Position numbers and translations under genes: made by a program
DNA from: Deltaproteobacteria bacterium
Lineage (GTDB): Bacteria; Desulfobacterota; UBA8473
NCBI GenBank assembly: GCA_030621455.1
Contig: JAUXHQ010000052.1
Span: 1-9,010, forward strand
Direction of reading: 5' to 3'
Length of the DNA stretch: 9,010 bases
Notes under the pieces: model-generated
What the model saw: only the letters and a program-made list of their open reading frames with translations
What the model was told of the DNA's origin: nothing
Databases searched by the model: none
In this document: positions 1 to 7,224 of the stretch, one piece after another
How positions within the stretch are numbered: position 1 is the first letter of the stretch
Layout: each line of letters begins with the position of its first letter

Positions 1-143
1 GTTTCCAATTCAGAAATGAGCAATTTTTTCTCTGAGCAAGGCCGCACGACGGTTTGCGCCGAGGCGTACATGATCGTACGTCGCAGGCGGAAACCGGAGG
101 AGAACGCAGCTCAGGGGAAAAAGTGCTATTTCTGGATGGAAAC
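1..143. repeat. Large imperfect inverted repeat with nested palindrome
   Basis: Seen in sequence: the outer arms are 1-37 and 109-143. Read as reverse complements they agree in about 30 of 37 aligned columns. Shared blocks are GTTTCCA, CAGAAAT, GCA, a T-run and CTGAGC. Inside lies a second palindrome at 50-96. Its outer arms CGGTTTGCGCC (50-60) and GGCGGAAACCG (86-96) pair in 10 of 11 positions, and its inner arms CGTAC (65-69) and GTACG (76-80) enclose the six-base loop ATGATC. Segments 38-49 and 97-108 do not pair well and would form an internal bulge. The right arm ends at base 143, the first base of the cyclase stop codon. The left arm begins at base 1, so the element may extend beyond the window. 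There are no open reading frames of note. It may be a dispersed palindromic or MITE-like element, or a structured 3' end; its identity is unknown. Confidence 0.8.
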
Positions 144-2395
144 TATTTAGTGTGCATTATAAATACGCCGTCCCAGTCCTGAGACGGAGGATTCTCAATG
201 AGGCTCTTGCTTCTCTCCACGTAAAGTCTCGATGGGTAATCGTCCGGTCTTAGGTCCAAAATCCTGTTGAAAGTCTCGACAGCTTCATTCCACCTCCTCT
301 CTTTGTATTCTTTAAGACCCCGGCGGAAAAGATCAAAGGCCTCCCACATGTCACCGGGTACCCAGTTCCTACCTATCAATTCATAGATCTTCACAGGCAA
401 ATTCTTACCCTTAACCCTTACGGAGTCCAACTCCCTACAGAAAAATTTATCTTTGACTTTTTCGTATGTGAATTCGCCAATTATTATGTTTGTGTGATAC
501 TGTTTGTTAGCCCCCTCCAGGCGGGAACCAAGGTTGACGCTGTCCCCCATCACAGTGTAATCGAACCTTCTGTCTGAGCCCATATTCCCCACTACCATTG
601 AGCCGGTGTTGATCCCTATACCTATATCGAACCTAGGGGTTCCATTGGCTTGCCATTTATCTTGAAGAGCCACCAGTTCCTCTATCATGTCAAGGGCAGT
701 CCCGCACGCCCTGTGAGCGTGGTCATCCTGATCCAGGGGGGCTCCATAAACCGCCATTATGGCGTCTCCCATGTATTTGTCCAGCAGACCATCGTACTTG
801 AAGACAATATCCGTCATAACGGTGAGATATTCATTCAGGAGCTTGACCAACATCTCCGGAGACAGTCCCTCAGAGATTGTGGTAAAGCCCCTTATATCAG
901 AGAACAATACAGAAAGTTCTTTCTTTTCGCCACCCAGTTTCAATTTTTCCGGGTTTTTTAGCATCTCATTAACCACGGAAGCGGTCACATAGTAGTGAAA
1001 AGCCCCCCTTATCTTCTTCTTTTCTCGCTCTTCTGTAATGTAACGAAATACGGTGACCCCGATATAGACTAAGAGAAGTACAAGAAAGGGATATACGATG
1101 TTTATCCATACCCCTTTGGACACGAAGAGATATCTGTTCAACATGAAGAAAGCGAAAAACAAGAAAATAGTAAACGCTGCACCCGAGACGGCCTTCAATT
1201 TAGGCAGCACGAACCCCAAAAGTAATCCCAATCCCATGACAATTGTAAGGTCTATTATCGTAATCCAGTCGGGGCGAATCAAAAAGTATTGACGAAGCAC
1301 ATTGTCTATAATACTGGCGTGGATTTCGACCCCCGGATATGTGCTGCCAAACGGGGTAACTCTCATATCATAGATACCGATAGCAGTCGCTCCAACAAGT
1401 AGGATCTTATCCCTAAACGCGCCGGGAGGAATACTGCCGCTCAGGATATCCGCGATAGAGTAATGTGGGAAGGTCTTCGGCGGACCATAATAGTTGATCA
1501 GGACCTTCCCCCTCTCATCAGTTGGTATCATGATCTTCCCGAGTTGGATTCCTTCTACACCGTAGTCTGCAATCCTCAATGATAAGAGTGAAGAAGCAAG
1601 ACAGTGCTGCAAAACCCGCAAAGGTAACGATGGGAAAAAACTGCCTTTGTATTGGATCACCAGGGGCGCCCACCGGACAGTCCCGTCTCTATCGGGAAAG
1701 ACATTGAAGAAGCCACTTCCCTCGGCAGCATCGGCAAACTCGTCAAGATTATTTTCCAGCGCGTATGCCTCCTTTAAAGAGGTCCTTTTGGCCCTTTCAG
1801 ATTGGTATTTGACTGAAGGATATCTGGAGGACCATATCGTCTCCAAATCCACATCGCTGTTACTCCCTTTGATGTGCTCAAGACCCCTCTTTGATGCATG
1901 GAAAAAGTATCCCAGGGTAACCTTTCCTGATCTCTCTATGGCCTCCGCAAGGATTCTGTCATTGTCGACTTCTTTCTCGGCCAGGGAAAGATATTCCATC
2001 AATTCCGGATTTTCCAGTCCCAGTGCTTCAACCCTTTTTCTGAAAGAGGTTATCCTCTCTAAATCCAAATTTTCATCCGGTTCGGCAAACACTATGTCAA
2101 GTCCTATGCTCCTGACCCCATACGCGGTCAAGATATCTATAAGTCCGGCTATTGTCTTTCTGGACCATGGCCATCTTCCCAACGCATCAAGACTCTTCTC
2201 GTCTATGACGGCAATCACCACTTCGTTACCTGGTTTCACAGCGCCACGAGAAACAAATCGCAGGTCTAGGGCCTTAAGCTCCATTAAATCCAAAAAGGGA
2301 GCACCTGCCAAGTAAACGGCCACCACCGCGATACTGACAAGCAGACTAATCTTGAAACCGTTTAACCGCAGGGTAGCCTTCAACCGAGATCCCAT
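143..2395 (-). CDS. CHASE2-domain membrane adenylate/guanylate cyclase
   Basis: Predicted class III nucleotide cyclase making cAMP (less likely cGMP) in response to an extracytoplasmic signal. Domains in the 750 aa: an N-terminal membrane anchor (about 14-35), a CHASE2 sensor (about 38-370, outside the membrane), three membrane helices (about 377-397, 403-423 and 429-451), a linker, a cyclase domain (about 490-676) and a TPR-like tail (about 684-735). Catalytic residues look intact: metal-binding Asp500 (FSDIRGF) and Asp544 (YMGDAIMAVYG), Lys540 and Asp618 at the purine-recognition positions, and Asn621 and Arg625 in the VNLGSR motif. Lys/Asp at the purine positions favours ATP. The C-terminal PP-x-x-DWDGV stretch is typical of CHASE2 cyclases. 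The ATG at 2395 has a G-rich ribosome binding site about 8 bases upstream. It lies 45 bases after ricT and is probably co-transcribed with it. The signal sensed is unknown. Family and domain order are secure; nucleotide preference is inferred. Confidence 0.93.
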   Translation of the reverse strand: MGSRLKATLRLNGFKISLLVSIAVVAVYLAGAPFLDLMELKALDLRFVSRGAVKPGNEVVIAVIDEKSLDALGRWPWSRKTIAGLIDILTAYGVRSIGLDIVFAEPDENLDLERITSFRKRVEALGLENPELMEYLSLAEKEVDNDRILAEAIERSGKVTLGYFFHASKRGLEHIKGSNSDVDLETIWSSRYPSVKYQSERAKRTSLKEAYALENNLDEFADAAEGSGFFNVFPDRDGTVRWAPLVIQYKGSFFPSLPLRVLQHCLASSLLSLRIADYGVEGIQLGKIMIPTDERGKVLINYYGPPKTFPHYSIADILSGSIPPGAFRDKILLVGATAIGIYDMRVTPFGSTYPGVEIHASIIDNVLRQYFLIRPDWITIIDLTIVMGLGLLLGFVLPKLKAVSGAAFTIFLFFAFFMLNRYLFVSKGVWINIVYPFLVLLLVYIGVTVFRYITEEREKKKIRGAFHYYVTASVVNEMLKNPEKLKLGGEKKELSVLFSDIRGFTTISEGLSPEMLVKLLNEYLTVMTDIVFKYDGLLDKYMGDAIMAVYGAPLDQDDHAHRACGTALDMIEELVALQDKWQANGTPRFDIGIGINTGSMVVGNMGSDRRFDYTVMGDSVNLGSRLEGANKQYHTNIIIGEFTYEKVKDKFFCRELDSVRVKGKNLPVKIYELIGRNWVPGDMWEAFDLFRRGLKEYKERRWNEAVETFNRILDLRPDDYPSRLYVERSKSLIENPPSQDWDGVFIMHTK

Positions 2396-2440
2396 AAGTG
2401 GCCCCCAAGGGAACGCCTCATACCATCTCTACAGTTCCCC

Positions 2441-3265
2441 CTACCTCTTTTTCCGGCACTTTCCCGGTGGTTTATTTTCTCTGACTTCACTAACGGGGAC
2501 CTTTACCTCCCTGCCATCTTCTAATCTTACTATGACATTTTGTCTGATTATATTTTGCTCAATAACCTTTCCTCGACCCTGAGAAACGCGCACCATCTTA
2601 CCACACTTTGGCATGTTTTTTTTAAGGTCAAGATAGGCTTCATGTTCGAAGGTGAGACAACAGATTAACCGCCCACATACTCCGGAGATTTTTGCCGGAT
2701 TCAACGCCAGGTTCTGGTCTTTTGCGATCCTCACAGAGACAGGTTCAAACTCTTTAAGGAAAGTTGAACAACAGAACTCCCTTCCACAGTTCCCTATGCC
2801 CCCCATCATCTTGGTCTCATTCCTCACACCGATTTGACGCATCTCAATTCTGGTGTGGAACCTCTGGGCAAGCCTTTTTACCAATTCCCTGAAATCCACC
2901 CTGTTTTCGGCAGTAAAATAAAATATTATCTTGGAACCATCGGACAATCGATCCACTTTTACGAGTTTCATAGGTAACTCGCATTCCTCTATCTCGCATA
3001 AGCTTATCTTATAAATCTCTTCTTCCCTTTCCTTATTCTTCACCTCTTTATTTATGTCATTGGCATTCGCTTTTCTTAGTATCTTTTTTAACGGCTTTTT
3101 TGATGATGAGACACGGCCTTCATTTAACTTTTTCACTACTATTCCAAGCCCCATGCCTCTCTCCGTTTCTACAACTACCCTATCATCGATCCGGAGTTTC
3201 AACCCTCCGACATCGAAATCATAAACCTTGCCGTTGTCCCCGAACTTTACTCCTACGATCTGCAC
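2441..3265 (-). CDS. ricT: PSP1-domain protein RicT/YaaT, cysteine-rich (GTG start)
   Basis: A 274-aa homologue of Bacillus subtilis RicT (YaaT). There it forms an iron-sulfur complex with RicA and RicF that adjusts RNase Y processing and affects competence, biofilm and sporulation. Most bacteria with this protein lack RicA and RicF, so its role here is unknown beyond the family assignment. Seen in sequence: a small N-terminal beta-rich part, a charged Lys/Glu linker (about 55-85), the PSP1 core, then two cysteine clusters, C160-G-R-E-F-C165-C166 and C197-G-R-L-I-C202-C203, which are the family hallmark and likely cluster ligands. The C-terminus is basic. The start is GTG, supported by GGAGG five bases upstream and by the conserved N-terminal opening. 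It sits 70 bases after holB, matching the common tmk-holB-ricT order. No RicA or RicF gene is in the window. Confidence 0.95.
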   Translation of the reverse strand: MQIVGVKFGDNGKVYDFDVGGLKLRIDDRVVVETERGMGLGIVVKKLNEGRVSSSKKPLKKILRKANANDINKEVKNKEREEEIYKISLCEIEECELPMKLVKVDRLSDGSKIIFYFTAENRVDFRELVKRLAQRFHTRIEMRQIGVRNETKMMGGIGNCGREFCCSTFLKEFEPVSVRIAKDQNLALNPAKISGVCGRLICCLTFEHEAYLDLKKNMPKCGKMVRVSQGRGKVIEQNIIRQNVIVRLEDGREVKVPVSEVRENKPPGKCRKKR

Positions 3266-3270
3266 TTTTT

Positions 3271-3275
3271 CCTCC
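3271..3275 (-). promoter_or_regulatory. Ribosome binding site fixing the GTG start of ricT
   Basis: GGAGG on the minus strand, five A residues before the GTG at 3263-3265. No ATG with a comparable site lies nearby in frame, so the GTG start is preferred. Confidence 0.75.
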
Positions 3276-3335
3276 AGACCTCACACGATAAATCTATAAG
3301 AACACGTCCAACCACATGCGAAAAACCCCAAACCT

Positions 3336-4313
3336 TCAATTATGGCAAAGCCTTGTCAACATCACCTCCATTGTTAACCGCTTGTTGGAGTTCCGTTGCA
3401 GTGCGGATTGTGTATCATTGATTATCCTCACTTTTTCCACTAGATCCGTTACAGTGAACTTCCCCTCAATCCTTTCTATCTCCGGCAGGAAATCGAAATT
3501 TATCAATCGATCCGATGGACAGCCCTCTTTAAAGATCAAAAGGTCTCGATACCATGTTTTTAGAAACTCCAAGGTGTCAACAAGCACATCCTTTTCTTTT
3601 GACATGTCTTCCGCAAGCTTGAACGTGTTATTGATATCATTCGGTGAGAGTGAATTGATCTTTTTGATAATCTTATCTCTATACTCTAAGGTGGTCCCTT
3701 CCGCCAATTTATGGGCCCTTTCCAAACTCCCTCTTGCCAGGTAAGCCAATCTTGACGCGGTCTCTTTCCCCTTCTTCAGCCTCTCTTCTACGACCATGGC
3801 AATCACGGCATGGGGCAGCGGCTGAAATTTGAGCCTCTGGCATCTGGAATTCACAGTTGCCAAAAGAAGATGAGGGCTTGTGCTTATCAATATAAGTATC
3901 GTGTCAGGAGTCGGTTCCTCCAGCGTCTTAAGAAAGGCGTTAGCCGCCGCCTCGTTCATCTTTTCGGCATGGGGTATCAGACATACCTTCTTTCCGCCCT
4001 CATAGGGTTTATACTGTAAAGACCTCTGTAGTTTCCTAATCTGGTCAATCTTGATGAAGTTCCCCTCCGGTTCAACGATTGTAACATCGGGATGATTTCC
4101 ATTGGTAATTCTTCTGCACGACCCGCACAGATCGCACGAATCAGCTGTTTCGTTAGAACAGTTCAGGGCTTTGGCAAGGGTCAATGCAGTTAGTTTTCTC
4201 CCCACACCTTCTTCCCCAAGAAAAAGGTAAGCATGGGGCACCCTGTTATTTTCTATGGCCCTCTTCAGTATGGCGACCTGTCTGTCCTGGCCTAGTATGT
4301 CGCTAAATGACAT
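3336..4313 (-). CDS. holB: DNA polymerase III subunit delta' (clamp loader)
   Basis: A 325-aa clamp-loader subunit that, with delta and tau/gamma, opens and loads the beta sliding clamp. Seen in sequence: the N-terminal opening F-x-D-I-L-G-Q (3-9), a P-loop-like GEEGVGRK (33-40), a four-cysteine zinc module (Cys52, Cys60, Cys63, Cys66), the AANAFLKTLEEP stretch (123-134) and an SRC motif (156-158) whose Arg157 is the arginine finger offered to the neighbouring subunit. The C-terminal collar region carries N-S-N-K-R-L. The P-loop lysine is Arg39 and the Walker B acidic residues are lost (L-I-P-H-A-E), so this subunit probably does not hydrolyse ATP, as is normal for delta'. The ATG at 4313 has a strong GGGGAGGGGG upstream. 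It follows tmk by 119 bases and precedes ricT by 70. Length is normal for the family. Confidence 0.95.
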   Translation of the reverse strand: MSFSDILGQDRQVAILKRAIENNRVPHAYLFLGEEGVGRKLTALTLAKALNCSNETADSCDLCGSCRRITNGNHPDVTIVEPEGNFIKIDQIRKLQRSLQYKPYEGGKKVCLIPHAEKMNEAAANAFLKTLEEPTPDTILILISTSPHLLLATVNSRCQRLKFQPLPHAVIAMVVEERLKKGKETASRLAYLARGSLERAHKLAEGTTLEYRDKIIKKINSLSPNDINNTFKLAEDMSKEKDVLVDTLEFLKTWYRDLLIFKEGCPSDRLINFDFLPEIERIEGKFTVTDLVEKVRIINDTQSALQRNSNKRLTMEVMLTRLCHN

Positions 4314-4432
4314 TCGGCCCCCTCCCCTGTATAGATTCCCGCATGTTAATCTTCACTATGTTATCGGGTGGAATGCTCGACGACTTACCGGGGTCCCTCC
4401 CTCCGGCCCTGTAAATGTTAATATCTGAAAAC

Positions 4433-5062
4433 CTATATTCTTGAAAGTACGGTCTTGCAAATCTCTTCGTGAACGATATCCCTGTCTTTCGTCCCATCTA
4501 TGACCACAACCCGCATATCTTCCTCCGCGGCAACCTTCAAATACCCCTCTCTCACTTTTTGATGAAAACTGATACCCTCCATTTCTAGTCGGTCTTCTCC
4601 CTCCCGGCCTGATGCAGCGGATGCCCTCGCCATTGCCCTCTTCAAACCAATCTCCACCGGGCAGTCGAGAAGGATGGTAATATCGGGTGTCAAACCCGAG
4701 GTAGCCAATTGGTTCAATTCTTTGACCAAGACAATGTCAAACCCCCTTGCATACCCCTGATAAGCGATGGTGGCATCGCTAAAGCGATCGCAGAGCACTA
4801 TTTTCTTATCCATAAGAGCGGGCTCGATCACATCTGCTACGTGTTGTGCCCGGCTGGCCATGTACAGGAATAATTCTGTGCCGGGTCTCATCTCTTGATT
4901 CTCGGGAGAGAGTAATATCCTTCTCACTTCATCTCCGATCCCCGTCCCACCCGGTTCTCTCGTAATTATGTAAGGAAGCCCTTTTGTGCCGAGGAAATCT
5001 CCCATTAAACCAATCTGTGTAGTCTTTCCACAACCTTCTATACCCTCAAATGTTATAAACAT
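4433..5062 (-). CDS. tmk: Thymidylate kinase (dTMP kinase)
   Basis: A 209-aa dTMP kinase that phosphorylates dTMP to dTDP with ATP, an essential step for dTTP supply. Seen in sequence: P-loop FEGIEGCGKTT (5-15), TREPGGT (34-40, dTMP-binding arginine), LCDRFSDATIAYQGYARG (90-107, the DR motif and thymidine contacts), and an Arg-rich lid around R148, R153 and R158. The P-loop carries Glu9 without a basic residue and the lid carries the arginines, which fits the Escherichia coli type. Length is typical and the C-terminus looks complete. The ATG is 11 bases after the mutase small-subunit stop, with only a weak purine stretch upstream, so translation may be coupled to that gene. The next 119 bases to holB hold no convincing gene. 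Confidence 0.97.
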   Translation of the reverse strand: MFITFEGIEGCGKTTQIGLMGDFLGTKGLPYIITREPGGTGIGDEVRRILLSPENQEMRPGTELFLYMASRAQHVADVIEPALMDKKIVLCDRFSDATIAYQGYARGFDIVLVKELNQLATSGLTPDITILLDCPVEIGLKRAMARASAASGREGEDRLEMEGISFHQKVREGYLKVAAEEDMRVVVIDGTKDRDIVHEEICKTVLSRI

Positions 5063-5073
5063 GTTTTCAGACT

Positions 5074-5481
5074 CTATCCCCTAGGTTTCACGTTGTCCTT
5101 AACCCAGTTGACGGCCTCTTCAATCTTGGTTCCCGGATGAAAAACCGCCTTGATTCCTGCTTCCATAAGCCAGGGTATATCTTCATCGGGGATGATTCCC
5201 CCGCTGAAAACTACTATATCGCTTGCCCCCTTTTCCTCCATTAATTTGAGTATACGGGGAAAGAGGTGGTCATGTGCTCCGGCCAGGCTACTCAACCCCA
5301 CTGCATCCACGTCTTCTTGAACAGCAGCATTTACTATCTGTTCCGGGGTCTGATGGAGGCCTGTATAGATCACCTCAAACCCCGCATCCCTCAGTCCTCT
5401 GGCGATGATCTTTGCTCCTCGATCATGTCCGTCCAGTCCGGGTTTAGCAATCAATATTCTTATTTTACCTTCCGAATCCAT
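5074..5481 (-). CDS. B12-binding small subunit of acyl-CoA mutase
   Basis: A 135-aa stand-alone cobalamin-binding subunit that would pair with the adjacent large subunit to form the active adenosylcobalamin mutase. Seen in sequence: the base-off/His-on motif D17-G-H19-D-R-G22, with His19 as the lower cobalt ligand, then GLSSLAGAH (62-70, the S-x-L motif) and SGGIIP (93-98), where the glycines cradle the nucleotide tail. The Rossmann-like fold is full length, comparable to IcmB, HcmB and archaeal mutase small subunits (about 136-140 aa). The ATG has GGAGG four bases upstream and lies 15 bases after the large-subunit stop, so the two are one expression unit. It could serve more than one large subunit in the cell, but adjacency argues for this partner. 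Confidence 0.95.
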   Translation of the reverse strand: MDSEGKIRILIAKPGLDGHDRGAKIIARGLRDAGFEVIYTGLHQTPEQIVNAAVQEDVDAVGLSSLAGAHDHLFPRILKLMEEKGASDIVVFSGGIIPDEDIPWLMEAGIKAVFHPGTKIEEAVNWVKDNVKPRG

Positions 5482-5496
5482 CTTTCCTCCTGTTCC

Positions 5497-7173
5497 TTAA
5501 AACATCCCCGGATCACGATAAACCCCAAAGACTTCTCGAAATACATCGCATATCTCCTGCAATGAAGCATATTCCTTGACCGCATCGAGTATATGGGGCA
5601 TTACATTGTCACTACCCTTGCAGGCATCCCGGACCTTATCCAGGCAGGCCTTCACTCGATCGTTGTCACGGTTCTTCTTCACCTCCCGGGTCGCTGCGAT
5701 CTGTTTCTCCTCCAAATCCGGCGATAACTTGAGGGTATCAACTGAAATATCCTCTTCCATCTCATACTTGTTAACGCCAACCACCGTCTTCTCTTGACTA
5801 TCAATCTGTTGTTGATAGTGGTATGCAGCCTTGGCTATCTCATTTTGTGGATAACCCTTTTCAATGGCCGCGATGATCCCCCCCATCTCATCGATCTTAT
5901 TTATATACGCCATTGCTTCCGTCTCCATCTTGTTGGTGAGGGTCTCCACGAAGTAAGACCCTCCCAGTGGATCGATAGCATTGACCACACCCGTCTCTTC
6001 GGCAATGATCTGCTGGGTTCTAAGTGCAATGGTCACCGATTCTTCACTTGGCAAGGCCAGCACCTCATCCAGGGAATTTGTATGTAGTGATTGGGTACCT
6101 CCCAGAACTGCCGCCAGGGCCTCAAAAGCCGTCCTGACCACGTTATTGTAAGGCTGTTGCGCAGTCAGAGAACATCCCGCTGTCTGTGTATGGAATCGCA
6201 GAAGCCAGGATCGAGGGTCCTGTGCCTTGAACCTCTCTTTCATAACCCTTGCCCAGATCCTTCTGGCAGCACGGTATTTGGCGACCTCCTCGAAGAAATC
6301 TATATGGGCATTGAAGAAGAAGGAAAGTCTCGGGGCAAAGCTGTCCACATCCAGTCCTCTCTCAACTGCCGCTTCTACATAACCTATCCCATCAGCCAGG
6401 GTAAAGGCCAATTCCTGCACCGCAGTGGACCCAGCTTCTCTAATATGGTAACCACTAATACTTATGGTGTTCCAACGCGGCACCTCTTGTATACAATACT
6501 CAATAGTATCTACAATAATCCTTACTGAGGGTCTGGGAGGGCACATGAAGGTCTTTTGAGCGATAAACTCCTTGAGCATGTCATTCTGAATGGTACCCCC
6601 GATCTTTTTCTTATCTACCCCCTGTTTCTCTGCCACTGCTATATACATCGCCAAGAGGATAGCAGCCGGAGGATTTATGGTCATGGACGTGGTAACCTTA
6701 TCGAGGGGGATACCATCGAACAGTATCTCCATGTCTCTGAGGGTATCTATGGCGACCCCGCATTTCCCCACTTCACCCAACGCAACCGGAGAGTCCGAAT
6801 CGTATCCCATAAGTGTAGGCATATGAAATGCAACACTGAGACCGGTCTGGCCCTGGGACAGCAAGTAGTGATACCTCTCATTCGTGTCTTTTGCGGACCC
6901 AAAACCGGCAAACATCCTCATGGTCCAGGTCCTTCCCCTGTACATGGATGGTTGAACCCCGCGGGTAAAAGGATACTCTCCCGGGAAGCCCACTTCTCCC
7001 TGAAAGTCGGAATCCCGGATGTCGACAGGCGTGTATAAACTCTTTATCTCCATGTCGGATACAGTCGAGAACCTCTCCTCCTTCTCAGAAGTTTTAGCAA
7101 GGGTCTTATTGAACTTATCCTCCCACCCTTCCCTACCTTTGCTAATATCTTTTATCTTATCTTCATTAAACAT
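5497..7173 (-). CDS. Acyl-CoA mutase large subunit, methylmalonyl-CoA mutase family with isobutyryl-CoA mutase-type pocket
   Basis: A 558-aa adenosylcobalamin-dependent TIM-barrel subunit that rearranges the carbon skeleton of a CoA thioester. It lacks the C-terminal B12 domain, which is the next gene. Family features: [12 protein letters not shown] (81-92), GYDSD (123-127), [10 protein letters not shown] (194-203), [11 protein letters not shown] (238-248) with the catalytic His243, RFHTQTAG (326-333), and [11 protein letters not shown] (357-367). Aligned by hand from His243 and the FAGF motif to the Propionibacterium enzyme, Tyr89 is Phe88 and Arg207 is Gln206. In true methylmalonyl-CoA mutases these two hold the substrate carboxylate; Phe/Gln is the published isobutyryl-CoA mutase pair. 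Ala115 at the position of the HcmA aspartate, and Phe88 instead of Ile, argue against a 2-hydroxyisobutyryl-CoA mutase. The ATG has GGAGG six bases upstream. Default annotation would be methylmalonyl-CoA mutase; family is certain, substrate is inferred. Confidence 0.95.
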   Translation of the reverse strand: MFNEDKIKDISKGREGWEDKFNKTLAKTSEKEERFSTVSDMEIKSLYTPVDIRDSDFQGEVGFPGEYPFTRGVQPSMYRGRTWTMRMFAGFGSAKDTNERYHYLLSQGQTGLSVAFHMPTLMGYDSDSPVALGEVGKCGVAIDTLRDMEILFDGIPLDKVTTSMTINPPAAILLAMYIAVAEKQGVDKKKIGGTIQNDMLKEFIAQKTFMCPPRPSVRIIVDTIEYCIQEVPRWNTISISGYHIREAGSTAVQELAFTLADGIGYVEAAVERGLDVDSFAPRLSFFFNAHIDFFEEVAKYRAARRIWARVMKERFKAQDPRSWLLRFHTQTAGCSLTAQQPYNNVVRTAFEALAAVLGGTQSLHTNSLDEVLALPSEESVTIALRTQQIIAEETGVVNAIDPLGGSYFVETLTNKMETEAMAYINKIDEMGGIIAAIEKGYPQNEIAKAAYHYQQQIDSQEKTVVGVNKYEMEEDISVDTLKLSPDLEEKQIAATREVKKNRDNDRVKACLDKVRDACKGSDNVMPHILDAVKEYASLQEICDVFREVFGVYRDPGMF

Positions 7174-7197
7174 CCCTTACCTCCCTTGCGAATGCAT

Positions 7198-7220
7198 AAA
7201 AAACCGGGCATGCTTGCCCG
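7198..7220 (-). terminator. Intrinsic terminator after proS
   Basis: On the minus strand a perfect six-base-pair stem CGGGCA/TGCCCG (7215-7220 with 7205-7210) closes a four-base loop and is followed by one G and six T residues (7198-7203). It starts four bases past the proS stop codon. It should end or reduce transcription from proS before the mutase genes, whose start codon is 24 bases downstream. Confidence 0.85.
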
Positions 7221-7224
7221 ATCC

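Noticed and set aside
1..143. Integron attC site
   Set aside because: attC sites are palindromic but end in R-Y-Y-Y-A-A-C and G-T-T-R-R-R-Y core sites in a fixed orientation. Here the ends read GTTTCC and GGAAAC, the wrong way round, and there is no cassette array.
1647..2315. A 222-codon plus-strand frame inside the cyclase gene
   Set aside because: It is antisense to the conserved CHASE2 region; its Ser/Leu-rich product matches no family I recognise, as expected of a mirror frame.
3336..4313. Loss of the HolB P-loop lysine as a sign of a broken gene
   Set aside because: Delta' subunits commonly have degenerate nucleotide-binding sites; the zinc module, SRC motif and full length indicate a working subunit.
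4303..4497. A 64-codon minus-strand frame across the tmk-holB gap
   Set aside because: It overlaps the tmk 3' end and the holB start in another frame, has no recognisable motif, low-complexity Gly/Arg/Pro content and no clear ribosome binding site.
5497..7173. 2-hydroxyisobutyryl-CoA mutase (HcmA)
   Set aside because: HcmA is marked by Ile at the Tyr89 position and an Asp (117 in HcmA) in the following strand; here these are Phe88 and Ala115.
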